From the NCBI RefSeq assembly GCF_958295425.1, contig NC_081141.1, positions 28,273,865-28,337,864 of the forward strand: a stretch of DNA of 64,000 nucleotides, read 5' to 3'. This document shows positions 1 through 12,345 of the stretch, piece by piece; within the stretch, counting starts at the first letter, position 1; each line of letters starts with the position of its first letter. The notes below the pieces were generated by a model that did not search any database, was not told the DNA's origin, and saw only the letters and a list, made by a program, of their open reading frames with translations. Both the position numbers and the translations under genes were made by a program. The DNA is from Solea solea (taxonomy: Eukaryota; Chordata; Actinopteri; Pleuronectiformes; Soleidae).

Positions 1-136
1 GGAGCTTAAAACAAAAGGGTGTGGAGGTGCCAAAGCACGCTGGAGAGTGAAGCTGAGGCAGAGCAGAGCATCCTTTAAAGTAGTGCCAGGACCCTTTTCT
101 AGTGCCACTGCACTGCATCTGCCTACAGAGGGAGGA

Positions 137-251
137 GGAGAGGTGAGGTGCCTCCCCCACTCCTCCTCACCCACATCCTCGCTCTCCTCCTGACACATGC
201 CTGTCTGGACAGTGCAGCAGCAGCAGCAGCAGCAGGGAGATTGTATAACCC
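137..251 (+). repeat. CAG-bearing block, copy 1
   Basis: A block of about 115 bp runs from GAGGTGCCTC through CTGACACATGCCTGTCTGG, a (CAG)7 run at 215-235, and ends GATTGTATAACCC. A second copy lies at 587-709 with a longer CAG run. The two copies flank the first 22-bp minisatellite array. Reading frames through it code for short polyalanine or polyglutamine but show no other coding signal. Confidence 0.85.
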
Positions 252-557
252 TACTTTATTCTCACAATATTCCGACTTTATTCTCATCATATTACGATTT
301 ATTCTCACAATATTCCGACTTTATTCTCATAATATTAAGATTTATTCTCACAATATTCCGACTTTATTCTCCCAGAATATTCCAACTTTATTTTCACGAT
401 ATTTCTGACATTTTTCACACAGAATATTCCTACTTTATTCTCACAATATTCCAACTTTATTCTCATCATATTCCGATTTTATTCTCACAATATTCCGACT
501 CTATCCTCACAATATTCCTACTTTATTCTCACAATATTCCAACTTTATTCTCACAAG
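251..557 (+). repeat. 22-bp minisatellite array 1
   Basis: Tandem units of about 22 bp of the form TTTATTCTCACAATATTCCGAC, with variants such as TCATCATATTACGA. Because 22 is not a multiple of 3, open frames through the array give a repeating peptide in all three frames. These frames are artefacts of the repeat, not genes. The same motif recurs at 2036-2750, 3999-4690 and, more diverged, at 53196-53445. Confidence 0.92.
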
Positions 558-586
558 AATATATAACAGAATAAAAAACGAAGAGA

Positions 587-653
587 GATGAGGTGCCTCA
601 CCCACACCTCCTCTCTCCTCCTGACACATGCCTGTCTGGACGCATCAGTAGCC

Positions 654-691
<38 letters not shown>

Positions 692-709
692 GGGGAGATT
701 GTATAACCC
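587..709 (+). repeat. CAG-bearing block, copy 2
   Basis: Second copy of the block at 137-251. It has the same GAGGTGCCTC, CTGACACATGCCTGTCTGG and GGGAGATTGTATAACCC landmarks. The CAG run at 655-690 is 12 units long against 7 in copy 1. Length variation between the copies suggests an unstable trinucleotide tract. Confidence 0.85.
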
Positions 710-1120
710 AAGTGTGTAAAACAGTCCTTTACGGCATTGTAAAGATTTACTATTGGAGTAAATAACGGTGGGAGAACAGGGCTTTTAAATGGAACCCAAT
801 CAATATGTCAGAGGAGGAGGAGGCGGCAGAGGCGGCGGTGGCTGCAGCCGGCACGCAGGCCGGGACAGACGGACAGGGCAGAGCGGCGACCCCTGCAGGA
901 GGAGAAAACTGCCAAACAAAACCTTTAACACGATCAATAATTCTGTATTCTGGGTGCGAAAGTGCTCAAGAGCACGAGAGCCCGGAAAGTTAAACGCGAG
1001 ACAACGCCGGCTCGTAAACGTGTCGTTAAACGCCGAGATTTACGGCGGCTTTTTAAGATTTATTGAAAATCAGAAAACAAGCTCGACTCGTGCGGGGTAT
1101 GTAATGTTGTCAGGGATGAA
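710..1120. other. GC-rich unique stretch, no supported gene
   Basis: This stretch follows the CAG block. It has a GAG/GGC-rich part (about 800-900) and a CpG-rich part (about 950-1060). Two overlapping open frames start near 789 and 805. They are low-complexity (Gly/Arg or Glu/Ala) at the start and match no family I recognise. It could be regulatory or an untranslated region, but nothing decides this. Confidence 0.3.
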
Positions 1121-1441
1121 TAATATCCACACACACACACACACACGTTCTCACAGAGCGTCACTCGTAGGCCCCTTACCCTTAACTGCACCCTAACCCT
1201 TAAAAAAAGGCCTTCATGAGACAAAAATGTCCTCACTTCCTCTTTGGTCCTCGTGTAGACACACATACGAGCACACAAACACACACACACACGCATACAC
1301 ACTTTAGTCTCTCTGAAGTAAATTCAAACACTTAACTCCCTGAACAGGGACACACACACATGCACACTCGCACGTGCGCTGCTGGTGTACAGAGAAATGC
1401 AGACGTGCAATAAATTTTCAAACCCCTGTGAAAGTAGCTTT

Positions 1442-1480
<39 letters not shown>

Positions 1481-1490
1481 AGAGACACCC
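1442..1490 (+). repeat. (AC)n(AG)n microsatellite
   Basis: A pure AC run of about 36 bp passes into a short AG run. Smaller CA runs lie close by, near 1127-1145 and 1280-1292. Confidence 0.95.
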
Positions 1491-2035
1491 CCGGCCTCAT
1501 GAGCAATAAATCGCACAGCCCATCTAACAAGTTCATTTCCGGAGGCCAGAGAGGATGGGTCCTCTGACTTTGGAGTCAGCAGCCTTGTGAGGATCAATGG
1601 CAAGAGACGAGGGAGAGCGAGGGGCAAGGAATTGAGCTGAGATACAAAAATCAATCAGCAATTTAATCGCTCACGGAGGGAGAGAGAGAGGAGACAAGGG
1701 AGGGAGGTGGGAAGGGGGGGACGACGAGAGAATTCCTGTGTTTTTTACTTAAAAAAAAGAATCTGAAATAAAAAGGGACTTAGATTACAGCCAAATCGTT
1801 CTTCAAGAATAAAGTCGCAACATGAATGAATATATTTGTTTTGGTTACGTTCATATAAAAAGTAAACGTAAAACAGGATCATTTAACCCTTTAACACCTA
1901 AGCCTCAAAATGTCTGTAAACACGAAACACAAAAAAACACTGTAGTTGAAATTCAAATTCACAAACTTTCAAGGATTTCAAGAACCTCCTGGGAACACTG
2001 AAGCACAACATTCAAGCACTTTCAATGACCCATGT

Positions 2036-2750
2036 CTATTCTCACAATATGCCGACATTATTCGCACAATATTCCAACTTTATTCTCACGATATTCCGAT
2101 ATTATTATTCCCACAATATTCCAATATTATTATTCCAACTTTATTCTCATAATATTCTGACTTTATTCTCACAATATTCCAACTTTATTCGCACAATATT
2201 CCAACTTTATTCTCACGATATTCCGATATTATTATTCCCACAATATTCCAATATTATTATTCCCACAATATTCCAATATTATTATTCCAACTTTATTCTC
2301 ATAATATTCTGACTTTATTCTCACAATATTCCAACTTTATTCGCACAATATTCCAACTTTATTCTCACGATATTCCGATATTATTATTCCCACAATATTC
2401 CAATATTATTATTCCAACTTTATTCTCATAATATTCTGACTTTATTCTCACAATATTCCAACTTTATTCTCACGATATTCCGATATTATTATTCCCACAA
2501 TATTCCAATATTATTATTCCAACTTTATTCTCATAATATTCTGACTTTATTCTCACAATATTCCAACTTTATTCGCACAATATTCCAACTTTATTCTCAC
2601 GATATTCCGATATTATTATTCCCACAATATTCCAATATTATTATTCCAACTTTATTCTCATAATATTCTGACTTTATTCTCACAATATTCCTACTTTATT
2701 CTCAATATTCCAATATTATTAATCCAACCTTATTCTCACAATATTCCGAC
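2036..2750 (+). repeat. Minisatellite array 2 with higher-order structure
   Basis: The same 22-bp unit family as array 1, mixed with ATTATTATTCC spacers and arranged in a larger repeat. The landmark TCACGATATTCCGATATTA recurs with spacings of about 127, 152, 105 and 127 bp (CACG at about 2087, 2214, 2366, 2471 and 2598). The spacings differ by roughly one 22-bp unit, as expected from unequal exchange or slippage by whole units. Confidence 0.92.
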
Positions 2751-2759
2751 ATTAATGTC

Positions 2760-3990
2760 TAAAGAAAATGGAGAATATGAAAACGTGTAAAAATCCAAGA
2801 AGAGGACGAGGGAGAGCTGAGAATTTAAAATAGCGTAATAACAATAATAATAATTGGAGAATGTCAGGTAGCAGCAATAGTTTTATTTATTGATATATAA
2901 ATGTACAGAAAATGTCTTTATTCTTGTAGAAACAGTTGAATGTAAGTGTAATTGTATTTTTCACTCATTGATTCCAGTAAAGTTCTATCAAATATCACTC
3001 CTGTGATCATTTTAGCGGCGTAATGTTGACATTATATTTTTGAATTTCTTTTTCCCCCTCAGTGACAGGACATTCCCCAGTGGGAGCAAATCTATTCTCG
3101 GTCTCATCATCACACAGACTTGTGCTAACGTGTCAGGAACAGAGTGATGAAGGCATACATGCGAAAATCCCACTGTCGAGCCTCGGCTTTTTAACTTTCA
3201 CGCATGCTTTTGTCAAAGCCTGCGCGCGGCGGCCGTTAAATGCAATCCAAGTGTCTGCAGCTTCAATAGCAAGTGAAAGATGCAGATAAACAAACAATCT
3301 TCCTCCTTGAGCTGGAGCTGTGAGGTCAGAGCCGAAATGTTTAAGGGACGCTTCAGGGCATTTTAATGTAGATGTAAAGTAAAAAAAAAAAGAAAAATAG
3401 AAGAAGAAGAAAATAGCAGAAAATGTTTGACGGAGAAGGATTTCGGCAGAAATAGAGGTTGATTTGAGGCTGGGTGATGTTGAGGAGGAACTCCTTCAGG
3501 TCAATGTCCATGGCTTGGAATTGACACTATTGAACGAGCGAGCTTTAGACTAATAAAATGAGTGACAGCCTCTCGCTGCAGAATCGAAGATATGGATCCT
3601 CCTCCGAGGAGGAGGATAGAGAGGAGAGAGAGAAAAGACAAGCTGGAAAACGAAGAACGAACGAGAAGGAGACTTGATAGAAACAGAGTGAGCTAATTGG
3701 CAAATGATGCAGTCTTTGGTTGACGGCTGAGTGTAGAATGTATCAGAGTTTCTAAAGGTTTTTTTCAACGTGGGAGACCACAGACACAACGGACTTTGTA
3801 ACCGATTTTCAATGTTTTTAATCCTGAGAAAGCACAGACTGGACAATTCCTGTCGAGACACAGGACCACACACTTGGCATTCAATCAAACCATGTCAGGC
3901 AGGAGGAGATTCCGGGGATTTGGGATCTCACAGAAACTGGCGTGATTTAACGTGGGTTCAGAATATAAACGTCTGTCAGCGGTGTCAGTT
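2760..3990. other. Gene-free stretch between minisatellite arrays
   Basis: Mostly unique sequence with an A-rich patch at about 3380-3415. The part around 3060-3290 is more balanced in composition and includes a CpG-rich segment (GCGCGCGGCGGCCG near 3222). An open frame there of 75 codons matches nothing I know. No gene is supported. Confidence 0.4.
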
Positions 3991-3998
3991 AATACCTG

Positions 3999-4690
3999 AT
4001 AATATTCTGACTTTGTTCTCATAATATTCCAACTTTATTCTCACAATATTCCAATTTACTTTAGTCGCACAACATTCCAACAATATTCCAACTTTATTCT
4101 CACAATATTCTGACTTTATTCTCATAATATTCTGATTTTATTCTCACAATTTTCTGATTTAATTCTCACAATTTTCTGATTTAATTCTCATAATATTCTG
4201 ACTTTATTCTCATAATATTCTGACTTTATTCTCACAATATTTTGACTTAATTCTCATAATATTCTGACTTTATTCTCATAATATTCTGACTTTATTCTCA
4301 CAATATTCTGACTTTATTCTCATAATATTCCGACTTTATTCTCATAATATTCTGACTTTATTCTCATAATATTCTGACTTTATTCTCACAATATTCTGAC
4401 TTTATTCTCATAATATTCCAACTTTATTCTCATAATATTCTGACTTTATTCTCATAATATTCTGACTTTATTCTCATAATATTCCGACTTTATTCTCTCA
4501 TAATATTCCAACTTTATTCTCATAATATTCTGACTTTATTCTCATAATATTCTGACTTTATTCTCATAATATTCCGACTTTATTCTCTCATAATATTCCG
4601 ACTTTATTCTCTCATAATATTCCAACTTTATTCTCATAATATTCTGACTTTATTCTCATAATATTCCAACTTTATTCTCATAATATTCCA
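3999..4690 (+). repeat. 22-bp minisatellite array 3
   Basis: About 30 near-identical units of the type TTTATTCTCATAATATTCTGAC. This is the cleanest of the four arrays. Short TCTC insertions shift some units to about 24 bp. A SINE-like element follows directly. Confidence 0.95.
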
Positions 4691-4714
4691 AAAATGACGT
4701 ACGTACCTGACATG

Positions 4715-4920
4715 AGGCGACGGTGGCTCACTGGCAGAGCAAGTTGCCTTTCAACTGGAAGGTTGAGGATTAGATTCCCGGCTCTGCTAGTGTACATGCC
4801 AATGTGTCCCTGGGCAAGACACTTGGGTGAGAACTGCAAAAAAAGACTAGAAAATCTCTGTATAAATACAGACCATTTCCCATTTAGACAAGTGTGCCTA
4901 ATAAAGTGGCTTGTGAGTTA
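4715..4920 (+). mobile_element. tRNA-headed SINE-like element, copy 1
   Basis: The head GGTGGCTCACTGGCAGAGCA resembles a tRNA A box. About 35 bp on, GGTTGAGGATTAGATTCCCGG resembles a B box. The body contains CCTGGGCAAGACACTT, common in fish SINEs, and the end reads CCTAATAAAGTGGC. A second copy sharing TTTCAACTGGAAGGTTG lies at 31506-31675. It is not a functional tRNA gene: the cloverleaf is broken. Confidence 0.75.
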
Positions 4921-4989
4921 ATAGTGTACTTGTTCCCCCACGTTTCACTTCTTTGTGTATTATATTAAAGGATGTTTGTGTGTGTGTGT

Positions 4990-5260
4990 GATTGGTGGGG
5001 CGTAACAGGCCGATTCCTCCAGAAGTCAGGCATTGCTGAAACTTAGCAACAGGAGCCAGGGGCCTCCCTCCCCAGAGAGACCGGCTGCCGAGACACATTC
5101 ATTACCAGCCCAGAATCTTGGGCTGGATTAAAAATTCATGCTGTTTACAACAAGCAAAGGCCCCCACGATCAAGAATATGAGCCCTTCTCCAACAATGGC
5201 TCCACCAAACCGTGAGCAGATCGCTGACATCTCAAAGGACGCCAGTGCGTTGTGTGTGTG
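4990..5260. other. Unique non-repetitive block, possible conserved noncoding element
   Basis: Between two GT microsatellites lies about 270 bp of balanced, non-repetitive sequence with no convincing frame on either strand. It has the look of constrained noncoding DNA, but that is an impression only. A cross-species alignment would decide it. Confidence 0.22.
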
Positions 5261-5536
5261 TGTGTGAGTGTACGTGTGGAGTTTGTGTGCTAACAGGCAG
5301 CGTTGTGCTTTCCTCAGTGTGTGCACACACCTTCACAGGCGATGGCGATATAAATAATGATACTGTTTACTGCGGCGGGGAATGAAAAGTGCCAGAGGGC
5401 GCCTGAATAAGGACTCGATTCTCTCAAAGTCTCGTGCCCTGTCATGCAGTTTACGCCCGTAATAAAGGAGTGTGTACTCTCAGCGTTACGCCGCACTCGT
5501 GTCTCCAGGTGCCGGTGAGCTCTGGTGGAAACGCCG

Positions 5537-5562
5537 GTGTGTGTGTGTGTGTGTGTGTGTGT
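5537..5562 (+). repeat. (GT)n microsatellite
   Basis: A pure GT run of about 26 bp. A shorter GT run lies near 5251-5265. Confidence 0.95.
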
Positions 5563-5769
5563 GGCGGCTCGTTGACAAACACCCGTGCGCTGCGCTGTCG
5601 ACGGATTTGTTGGCAAAGGGATCGCGATTATGAGCTCTATTCAGCGTTAATTAGCACACTCCATAGCGATCATTATATCACGTTCCTGTGGCGACGTCCC
5701 TGCTGGAGGGGGAGACGGGGGGGGGTACTTGGGTGGTGGTGGGTGAGGGAGGTGGTGAAGCTTTATTAT

Positions 5770-8700
5770 TAATGGGGGGGCCACACATGTACAGTACACA
5801 CACACGTTAGGGCTGTCACTTTTTTTTTTTCAAAAATCAAATTCGAACGCCTGAAAACATAAATGATTAACGTAACAATTGTATTTTTTTATGCTTAATC
5901 TGGAGATTATTTCTCCATGAATCAAATAATATAAGGTTATAGAGCTGAAAGTAATGATTATTTGGGCAGTCAGCTACTTATGCTACCTCATATTTGGTGG
6001 AGTGTTATGGGCTAATGGTCACAGTAAATTCCATCGTACACATATTACCATTTCAATTTCAAACGTAAACACGTTGCTACACTCTTTGTTTGTGCATGTA
6101 CGACGTTTGTTATTGACTGGAATTGCTAGCAAATGGCTCTCAATGGCTATAGCCTGAGATACGTCCGCATCCCATCGGCGACGTCACTCCCAATTCCAAC
6201 TTCTGACCTCCGCGGAACTCGACGTAGTTAGGTTGCGGAATTATGGGAAACGACATATGCTTAACTCTGTAGCTGGAGTGTTAGCTCAAGTGTTAGCTCA
6301 GGTGTTGGCTCCAGCCACAGAGAGACAGTGGAAGCCTGTCTGCCTCACTCATGTTCTTTCACACAGAGCAGAAAAATGGTAAGGTGTATGTTCTCCTCCA
6401 CCACTTTTCTCCACATGATGAAACGGCAGAATGTAGCAGCACCACCACGTTAGCTTAGCTCGTAGCAACACCTCTCGCTACTAGGGTTAAATCTAGGGAA
6501 ACAGGATTCTCGGGAAATCCAATCAGAACCATTTGTGACGACTGGAAACCGTCTGTGTCAATCCATTTTATCTTATTACATGAGTTTAAAGAAGCAAAAT
6601 TTCTTGGGATTCTTGGAAAAATCGTCTTTTTTTTACCAGGATTTAATACAGTATATCAAATTTTCCAGGTAAAATATGAATCCCTGCTTTACTTTGCTTC
6701 TCAGTCAGATCCTTGAGAGGCAAAAGGAGACTTCTAGAATCCACTAAAAAGTTAAAAGTGCAGGTATTCTCTATTTATTCACAACATAGAGAACAAAGGT
6801 CATAAAGTCTATATATTGAACGTGGATGGAGCGTCTCTTAACGTAGTTTTCTCCACCATTATCCCGCCGTAAACTCCCTCTTCTTCAGCCAGGTAACTTC
6901 CGCTCATGAAGTAGTGACGCCTGGTGACTGAAACTGGCAGGGACTGTTTAGTATAGAGCGCCTTAGTTTGTTAATTGAAATACCGATAGTTGCCCTGGCG
7001 TATCGATTATCATTTTGCACCAGAAAGGACGACGATATATCACCAAAATTGATATTTTAGTATCCAGATGCACTTGAAATGCACAAGGTTATAAAAGAGA
7101 CACAGACAGGGCTGTGTGTGTGTGTGCACCCCACCATTCCATTAATGCCACACAGAACAGGTGCAAGGTCAAACCACGGTGCCAATAATAGACGCTGATC
7201 CTCCTCATCATCGTCCTCCGAAATAGTTCTCTCAAAGCCACTAAATGTTTGCGCTGAGGTTGTTGGTGCACTGTTTGTGTAAGCGTGACGTGAATGAGGT
7301 GAGAGGTCGTGTGTGCACAGGTCAGGGTGAATACCCCCGCTGTGTGTGCCGGGCCCTGACCTTTGACCTGTCTTCTCCGTCTGAGATCTGGAGGAGCTGA
7401 CGGCACGTCAGCTGTTTTTCTGCCATTTCCCTCCAGAAATATTGTTATCACAGTCTCACAATACAATAACACACAGTTTTGTTTTTCCTTGATAGGACTT
7501 TATGCTTTGTTTCAAGTATGTTTGAATCGTCCCGATCTTCAGTCACATGTCAGTGTGTTTTCGAGGTAGAACTGTACAGTTACAGATTTCAGAGAGTTTT
7601 CCCAGATTTACCAAATCCAAAGAAACCATTTTTTTACCATCACAAAGCTATCATTGGTTACCATGTTGTGTAGCTTTACTAACCATAACATCTGGTCCAC
7701 CAGATCTTCAAAGCAAGAAAATGGCCGTAGGTCTTTCCCATGTCCACAGTTTTGAGAAGTCTTTTGGCATGACTGGAATTCTGTTGTCCTCACATCTTGA
7801 CAATTATTTTGCACCGTTTTGCAAAGTTCTCAGAATATTTACAGTGTATACGTCCAACAGTGTGTGCGGATTCTTCTTTGTTTGTTTTTCACCGTTTCTC
7901 GTTTTGTGACTGAATGTCTTTCCCAAGGACTTGGCCATGGATTGAGCTGGGAATTTATTAAATTTATTAAAAATCCTTCCACCCTAATACAAAGGATGAT
8001 GGGGAACAACAGAAGGCTATTGTTTGACCCCCATCGCAGGTCCACAACGGTATCGAGATACCTTTTCTTGTTGCAATATTGTGAAATTGACAATACCGTT
8101 ATACCCTTGAGACAAAAAAATAAGTCAAACATTTATGTTGCTATTGTCTGCAAAGATTAGTCACTGTTTGGACCGGAGTTCACAGAGTTATTCCATCAGA
8201 ACACTGTGTCCTAACAACTCGCGGCTATTCCTGAAGGGTCAGCGGCTCATGAACCGACTGACACTGCATAATGTGGTGGAGGATTGGGGGGCGATTGTCA
8301 TGCACCGTCGCTGCCACAGCCTCTACCAACCACTGTCGGTGCGCCTGATGCAGGGCACCTGTTTTTTTTTCCTCCTGCCGATGGCTCTCCTGGGGGCCTG
8401 GTTCAGGTTTCAGCGCGTCTTTTACAGAGTTCACCAACTGCCATCTCCGTGTCCTGGCATCCCACTGTAACGCTGTGTGACTGACGGGACACTCGCTTTG
8501 ACTGTCATGTGCTCCACAGCGCCGAGTCTCTCATCACGGGGACTGTCATCGTGGCAGCACATCCTCTGGAATAACAACGTGCCTCAGGATGTATGTGTGT
8601 GTGTGTGTATTTATGCAAGTATTCATTATATTTGCTGTTGTTTATTTTGTGCAGTATCTGCATGGATTTATTTCTTACCGTTCACTTGGCAGCACGGCTA

Positions 8701-10990
8701 CAATTCATGTGGATTCTCTCTAAGGAAATAGACAGTGACACTGCAGCGATACAAAGCTCTATTTCATTTTTTTTCTTTTTACAGCGTAATCAAAGCTTCA
8801 AGTCAGAAAGAAAACCATTGATATTGCTTTAAATATTAAAGGACCCACAAATATGACTCAATCAGTGGTTCCTACACGGTGCAGCAAGGACACAGAAGTG
8901 TTTCCTGACCTCAGGTGAGCTTCAAATTGACAGCTAGGGATAAAATAGAACTCAAATAATCACGATATAAAACTCTTTCATGATTCCCAAACCAAATTTT
9001 TTATTGTGAGTCTCATGTTATCTGGTCATTTTAACCAGTATCTTATCGGAAAACATAAAATCTGGTTATCTTTGCTTTATGGTGGCCACCATCTTGCATT
9101 GCCATGTATCTACAGCAGCCCGAGCAAACAGAAACAAACCAGAGTGTGTATTTTGAAGTGTTATCTTACTGCAGAATCTTTTCTGGAATGTGTAGGCCAC
9201 TGTTAATAACCATAAAACACCCATTTACCATTTGGATAAATGGGCTTTAAAGGTTGAACTTCTGTCTCCTCCCCTTAAAGGAGAATTCTGGGGAATTACC
9301 AAAACACTGCTGGCGCCTCTACATGATGTATGTGGAATCTTTTCTGGTATGTGTAGGCCACCGTAGCTCCATAGCATGCTCAGGAAAAACGGCAGTGAGT
9401 GGAGGAGTCCTTTGTTTGTCGCAATCTACCCTCCAACCATTAGATGTCACTACTTCTTGCACAGTGGACCTTCACATTTTGTTCCAAAATTGCTATGTAC
9501 TGCAAAATTACTGTAGGTTTTATATATTATGTGAGTTTTTCCTATTTGAAGTAGCTATTCTGTAACTTTGTTGACATTTGTTTTAAACCGCTTAGGAATT
9601 GACGTTTTATAAAGTATTTTTGCAGCAGTTTTGAGGAGATAACCCCAAGTGATACCCTGTCCTAATAACACAAATTATTACAGGTTATCAAATCAGATTT
9701 CTGTGATCAATAATTAGGTTTTGCTCTTGAAAAGGTCACTGTTTTAAATTACCTCATCTGAACATGTGAATTCATGTTGCTTACAAAGGACGAGTCTCTG
9801 TTTGACACTGGGCCTCGGGCTAAAGCAAAGAATTCATTTAATTCCTTGATGTTCACTTCATTCAGGCAGACTTAATTGAGGCCCTGGGTCAGTGTTACAG
9901 TAAATGAGAGAAAACAGTGTAATACAGCATTAATTTTTACAGAATGATGTGTGTTTGTGCAAATATGCAATTCATGGTTGAAGGGTGGCCCCAAGAGAAG
10001 TTGCTCAATCCGCTTCTCTGAGTTTGGGACCCATCACATGGACATGAATCTCCGCTCACCAGATGTAAAACTAAAGGTTCCCCAGGCGGCGGCAGCTACC
10101 ACAGCCCCGACTGCTCATCCTCATTCAAAGCCTCAGTCCTGAAGAGCCACATGAGAGGACACTTCATAGTAGCCGGTGAATAAAACCAGAGGAATACAAT
10201 CCAGATTCTAGGCAGGTAAATGCAAAAAGAATGAGCCGGGCTGTTTGTCACCCAGGAGAGAGAGAGCAGGTGGCTTCTGTGTTTATTTGAATAAAGCCAA
10301 GCTTTTTTTCCTCGCTTTGCCTTAATGTGCGCCTGAAATGCCAACTATTGAACACTCTGATTTCAAGGATGTTTCAAATTCTACTAAATATAACACCCTT
10401 TAATTACACACAGTGTAATCCCACATTTTTAGAGTTTAACAATGTTGAGCTATACAGTTGAATGAGTTGTATTTTGATGTAGTTCCTATTTTTACCAGCA
10501 GGGTGCACATTAGTTACACACAAGCGCTAGTCACTCTCGCACTTCCTTTGTTTTTTTCCCGGGCTTCCTGCACCGACACTGATGAGAACAGTCATGCTAT
10601 AGCCGAGAGCAATTTAATGCTGATAATTAGATAAAGAGTGGATAAAACATTATTATGTTTCGAGTTATTAGTTCTGAAAGGTATCCGCACATAGGAGAAG
10701 GTGTTTTGGGTTGCAGGACATCGTCATTTTATCGTGTTTTGTCGAGGGAAAACGCCGGTGAGTAGTAATCATTAGCGCTTAGCATAGCATGCTAACGGCT
10801 GCCTACCTCGGCTAATTACTCACTTATTTCATTAATATATCAATCTTATGTGCTGTTACACTTCTGAGAAAATGTTTAAAACCAACCGGAGGTATATATG
10901 AGTGTGTTGAATTTGAGAATGTGGTTAATTGTGTAGTTCTGTGTGGATAATTATCTCTGCTAATCGAACTAGTGCTATGTGTTAGCAATT
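5770..10990. other. Gene-free region with decayed repeats
   Basis: About 5.2 kb without a supported gene. A motif AATCTTTTCTGGAATGTGTAGG occurs twice, near 9174 and 9336, so part of this is repeat-derived. Unique-looking stretches lie at about 8200-8580 and 9950-10350. Open frames here stay below 130 codons, overlap on both strands and match no family. Confidence 0.4.
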
Positions 10991-11017
10991 AACATATAGC
11001 TATACAACATTCACTGA

Positions 11018-11130
11018 TATGTATATGTATATATATATGTATATGTATATATATACGTGTGTATATATATATGTATATGTATGTGTATATATGTATATGT
11101 ATGTATATATATATATATATACATATATAT
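11018..11130 (+). repeat. (TA)n-rich microsatellite with TATG interruptions
   Basis: An imperfect run of TATATA and TATGTA units over about 110 bp. The sequences around it (10500-11000 and 11500-11830) are AT-rich and unassigned. Confidence 0.9.
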
Positions 11131-12265
11131 GACCTGTGCTATTGCTATATGCTAGCTAATGTTGCAAAGCTAAATGAGTTGATTTTGTGAGCTAAAACAC
11201 ATGCAGTTGTGTGCATTTGGGTTACTTAGAGACAGTAATTCAATGAATCATTCTCGAACATGATTGATATGAGAATTAATTCATGATTTGTGTGCACTAT
11301 GCGGTGGTAAATTTAAAAATATTTCATATGCACACCATTTTGTGTGTGGGCTGTTTAAAAAATAATTTTATAGCCATACATGATACATTGTCAATGTGAA
11401 TGGTTTATGTTTATTGATGTTTAGTTAAAAAAGATAAATAGGTACAGGTATTTAGATTAATGTTTAAAAAAGAGATAAATGATAGCTCTAAAGGAAAACA
11501 CCTGCTCTATGCAGGTTGTTTTTTTTCTGTGTATGAATCGATTCTGATGGCGAACTAGAGCCCAGACCCGAGGAACGTGGAGGAGAGCACCGGCTTACAC
11601 GTGTGAAGAGTGTGGCGTCGGAAGCATCTTCTTCGAGCATCTGGAGAAAGCACATCTATTGCATCATACAGATAAGAAACAAAATCACACTACTCAGGTA
11701 GATGAACAATTACATTAAAGGACTAATACACACACTTATTTCGGACAAACTGTGGACACTGACTTATCTGGACGGTTGACTTTATTTATGGACTCTATTG
11801 GACTTTGTTTATTACTAGGTAATTTTTTTTATTTCATTTGCACTTTGAACAGTGTTCTTTGTGTACATTTGTTTATTTTGCTGTTGTTTACAACTGAGGT
11901 TGTTGATAAATTTTAAGTTGTTTTTTGAAAGAAAATATAAATTCAGTCATAGCTGAACTGTTTTTGTTAAATTGAAGAGTGGCTTCCTGCCAACAAATAT
12001 TTTAGTTACTTTTTTTCTCCTAACTGTTGTCCATGTCAATTATATCATCCATGAGCGAAACTATATCTTCTGATCTAGCCTAAATTGAAAATACATGACA
12101 TTCACCAGAGCTCATGTGCAATAGACATCCGTTACATAAAGATTGAGTCCCTCTTGTGGTGGAGTTTTTGCTTGTCTACTATTGGTGTCGCTGACGGGAT
12201 TTGGCATGTGTACTTCTCATTACCGTACCTCCTTGACTGTTTGTGATATCTAGAAAATTCAAATA

Positions 12266-12345
12266 CTATGGACTGGTGATCCGTCCAGGTTGTGACCCTG
12301 CCTTACGCCCTATGTCCGCCGAGATTGGCATCCAAGTGGCTCCAA
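12266..12345 (+). repeat. Fragment of a SINE-like repeat family
   Basis: GGACTGGTGATCCGTCCAGG and CTTACGCCCTATGTC match the central part of the repeat seen whole at 16983-17330 and 25855-26165. Only a fragment of about 80 bp is left here. Confidence 0.6.

Noticed and set aside
148..574. Open frames with repeating Tyr-Ser-His-Asn-Ile-type peptide
   Set aside because: They are the 22-bp minisatellite read in different frames.
789..1196. Gly-rich and Glu/Ala-rich frames
   Set aside because: Two overlapping frames of low complexity ending in a CA microsatellite; no homology recognised.
2036..4690. CRISPR-like regular repeats
   Set aside because: Units are contiguous with no unique spacers, and the context is a vertebrate genome.
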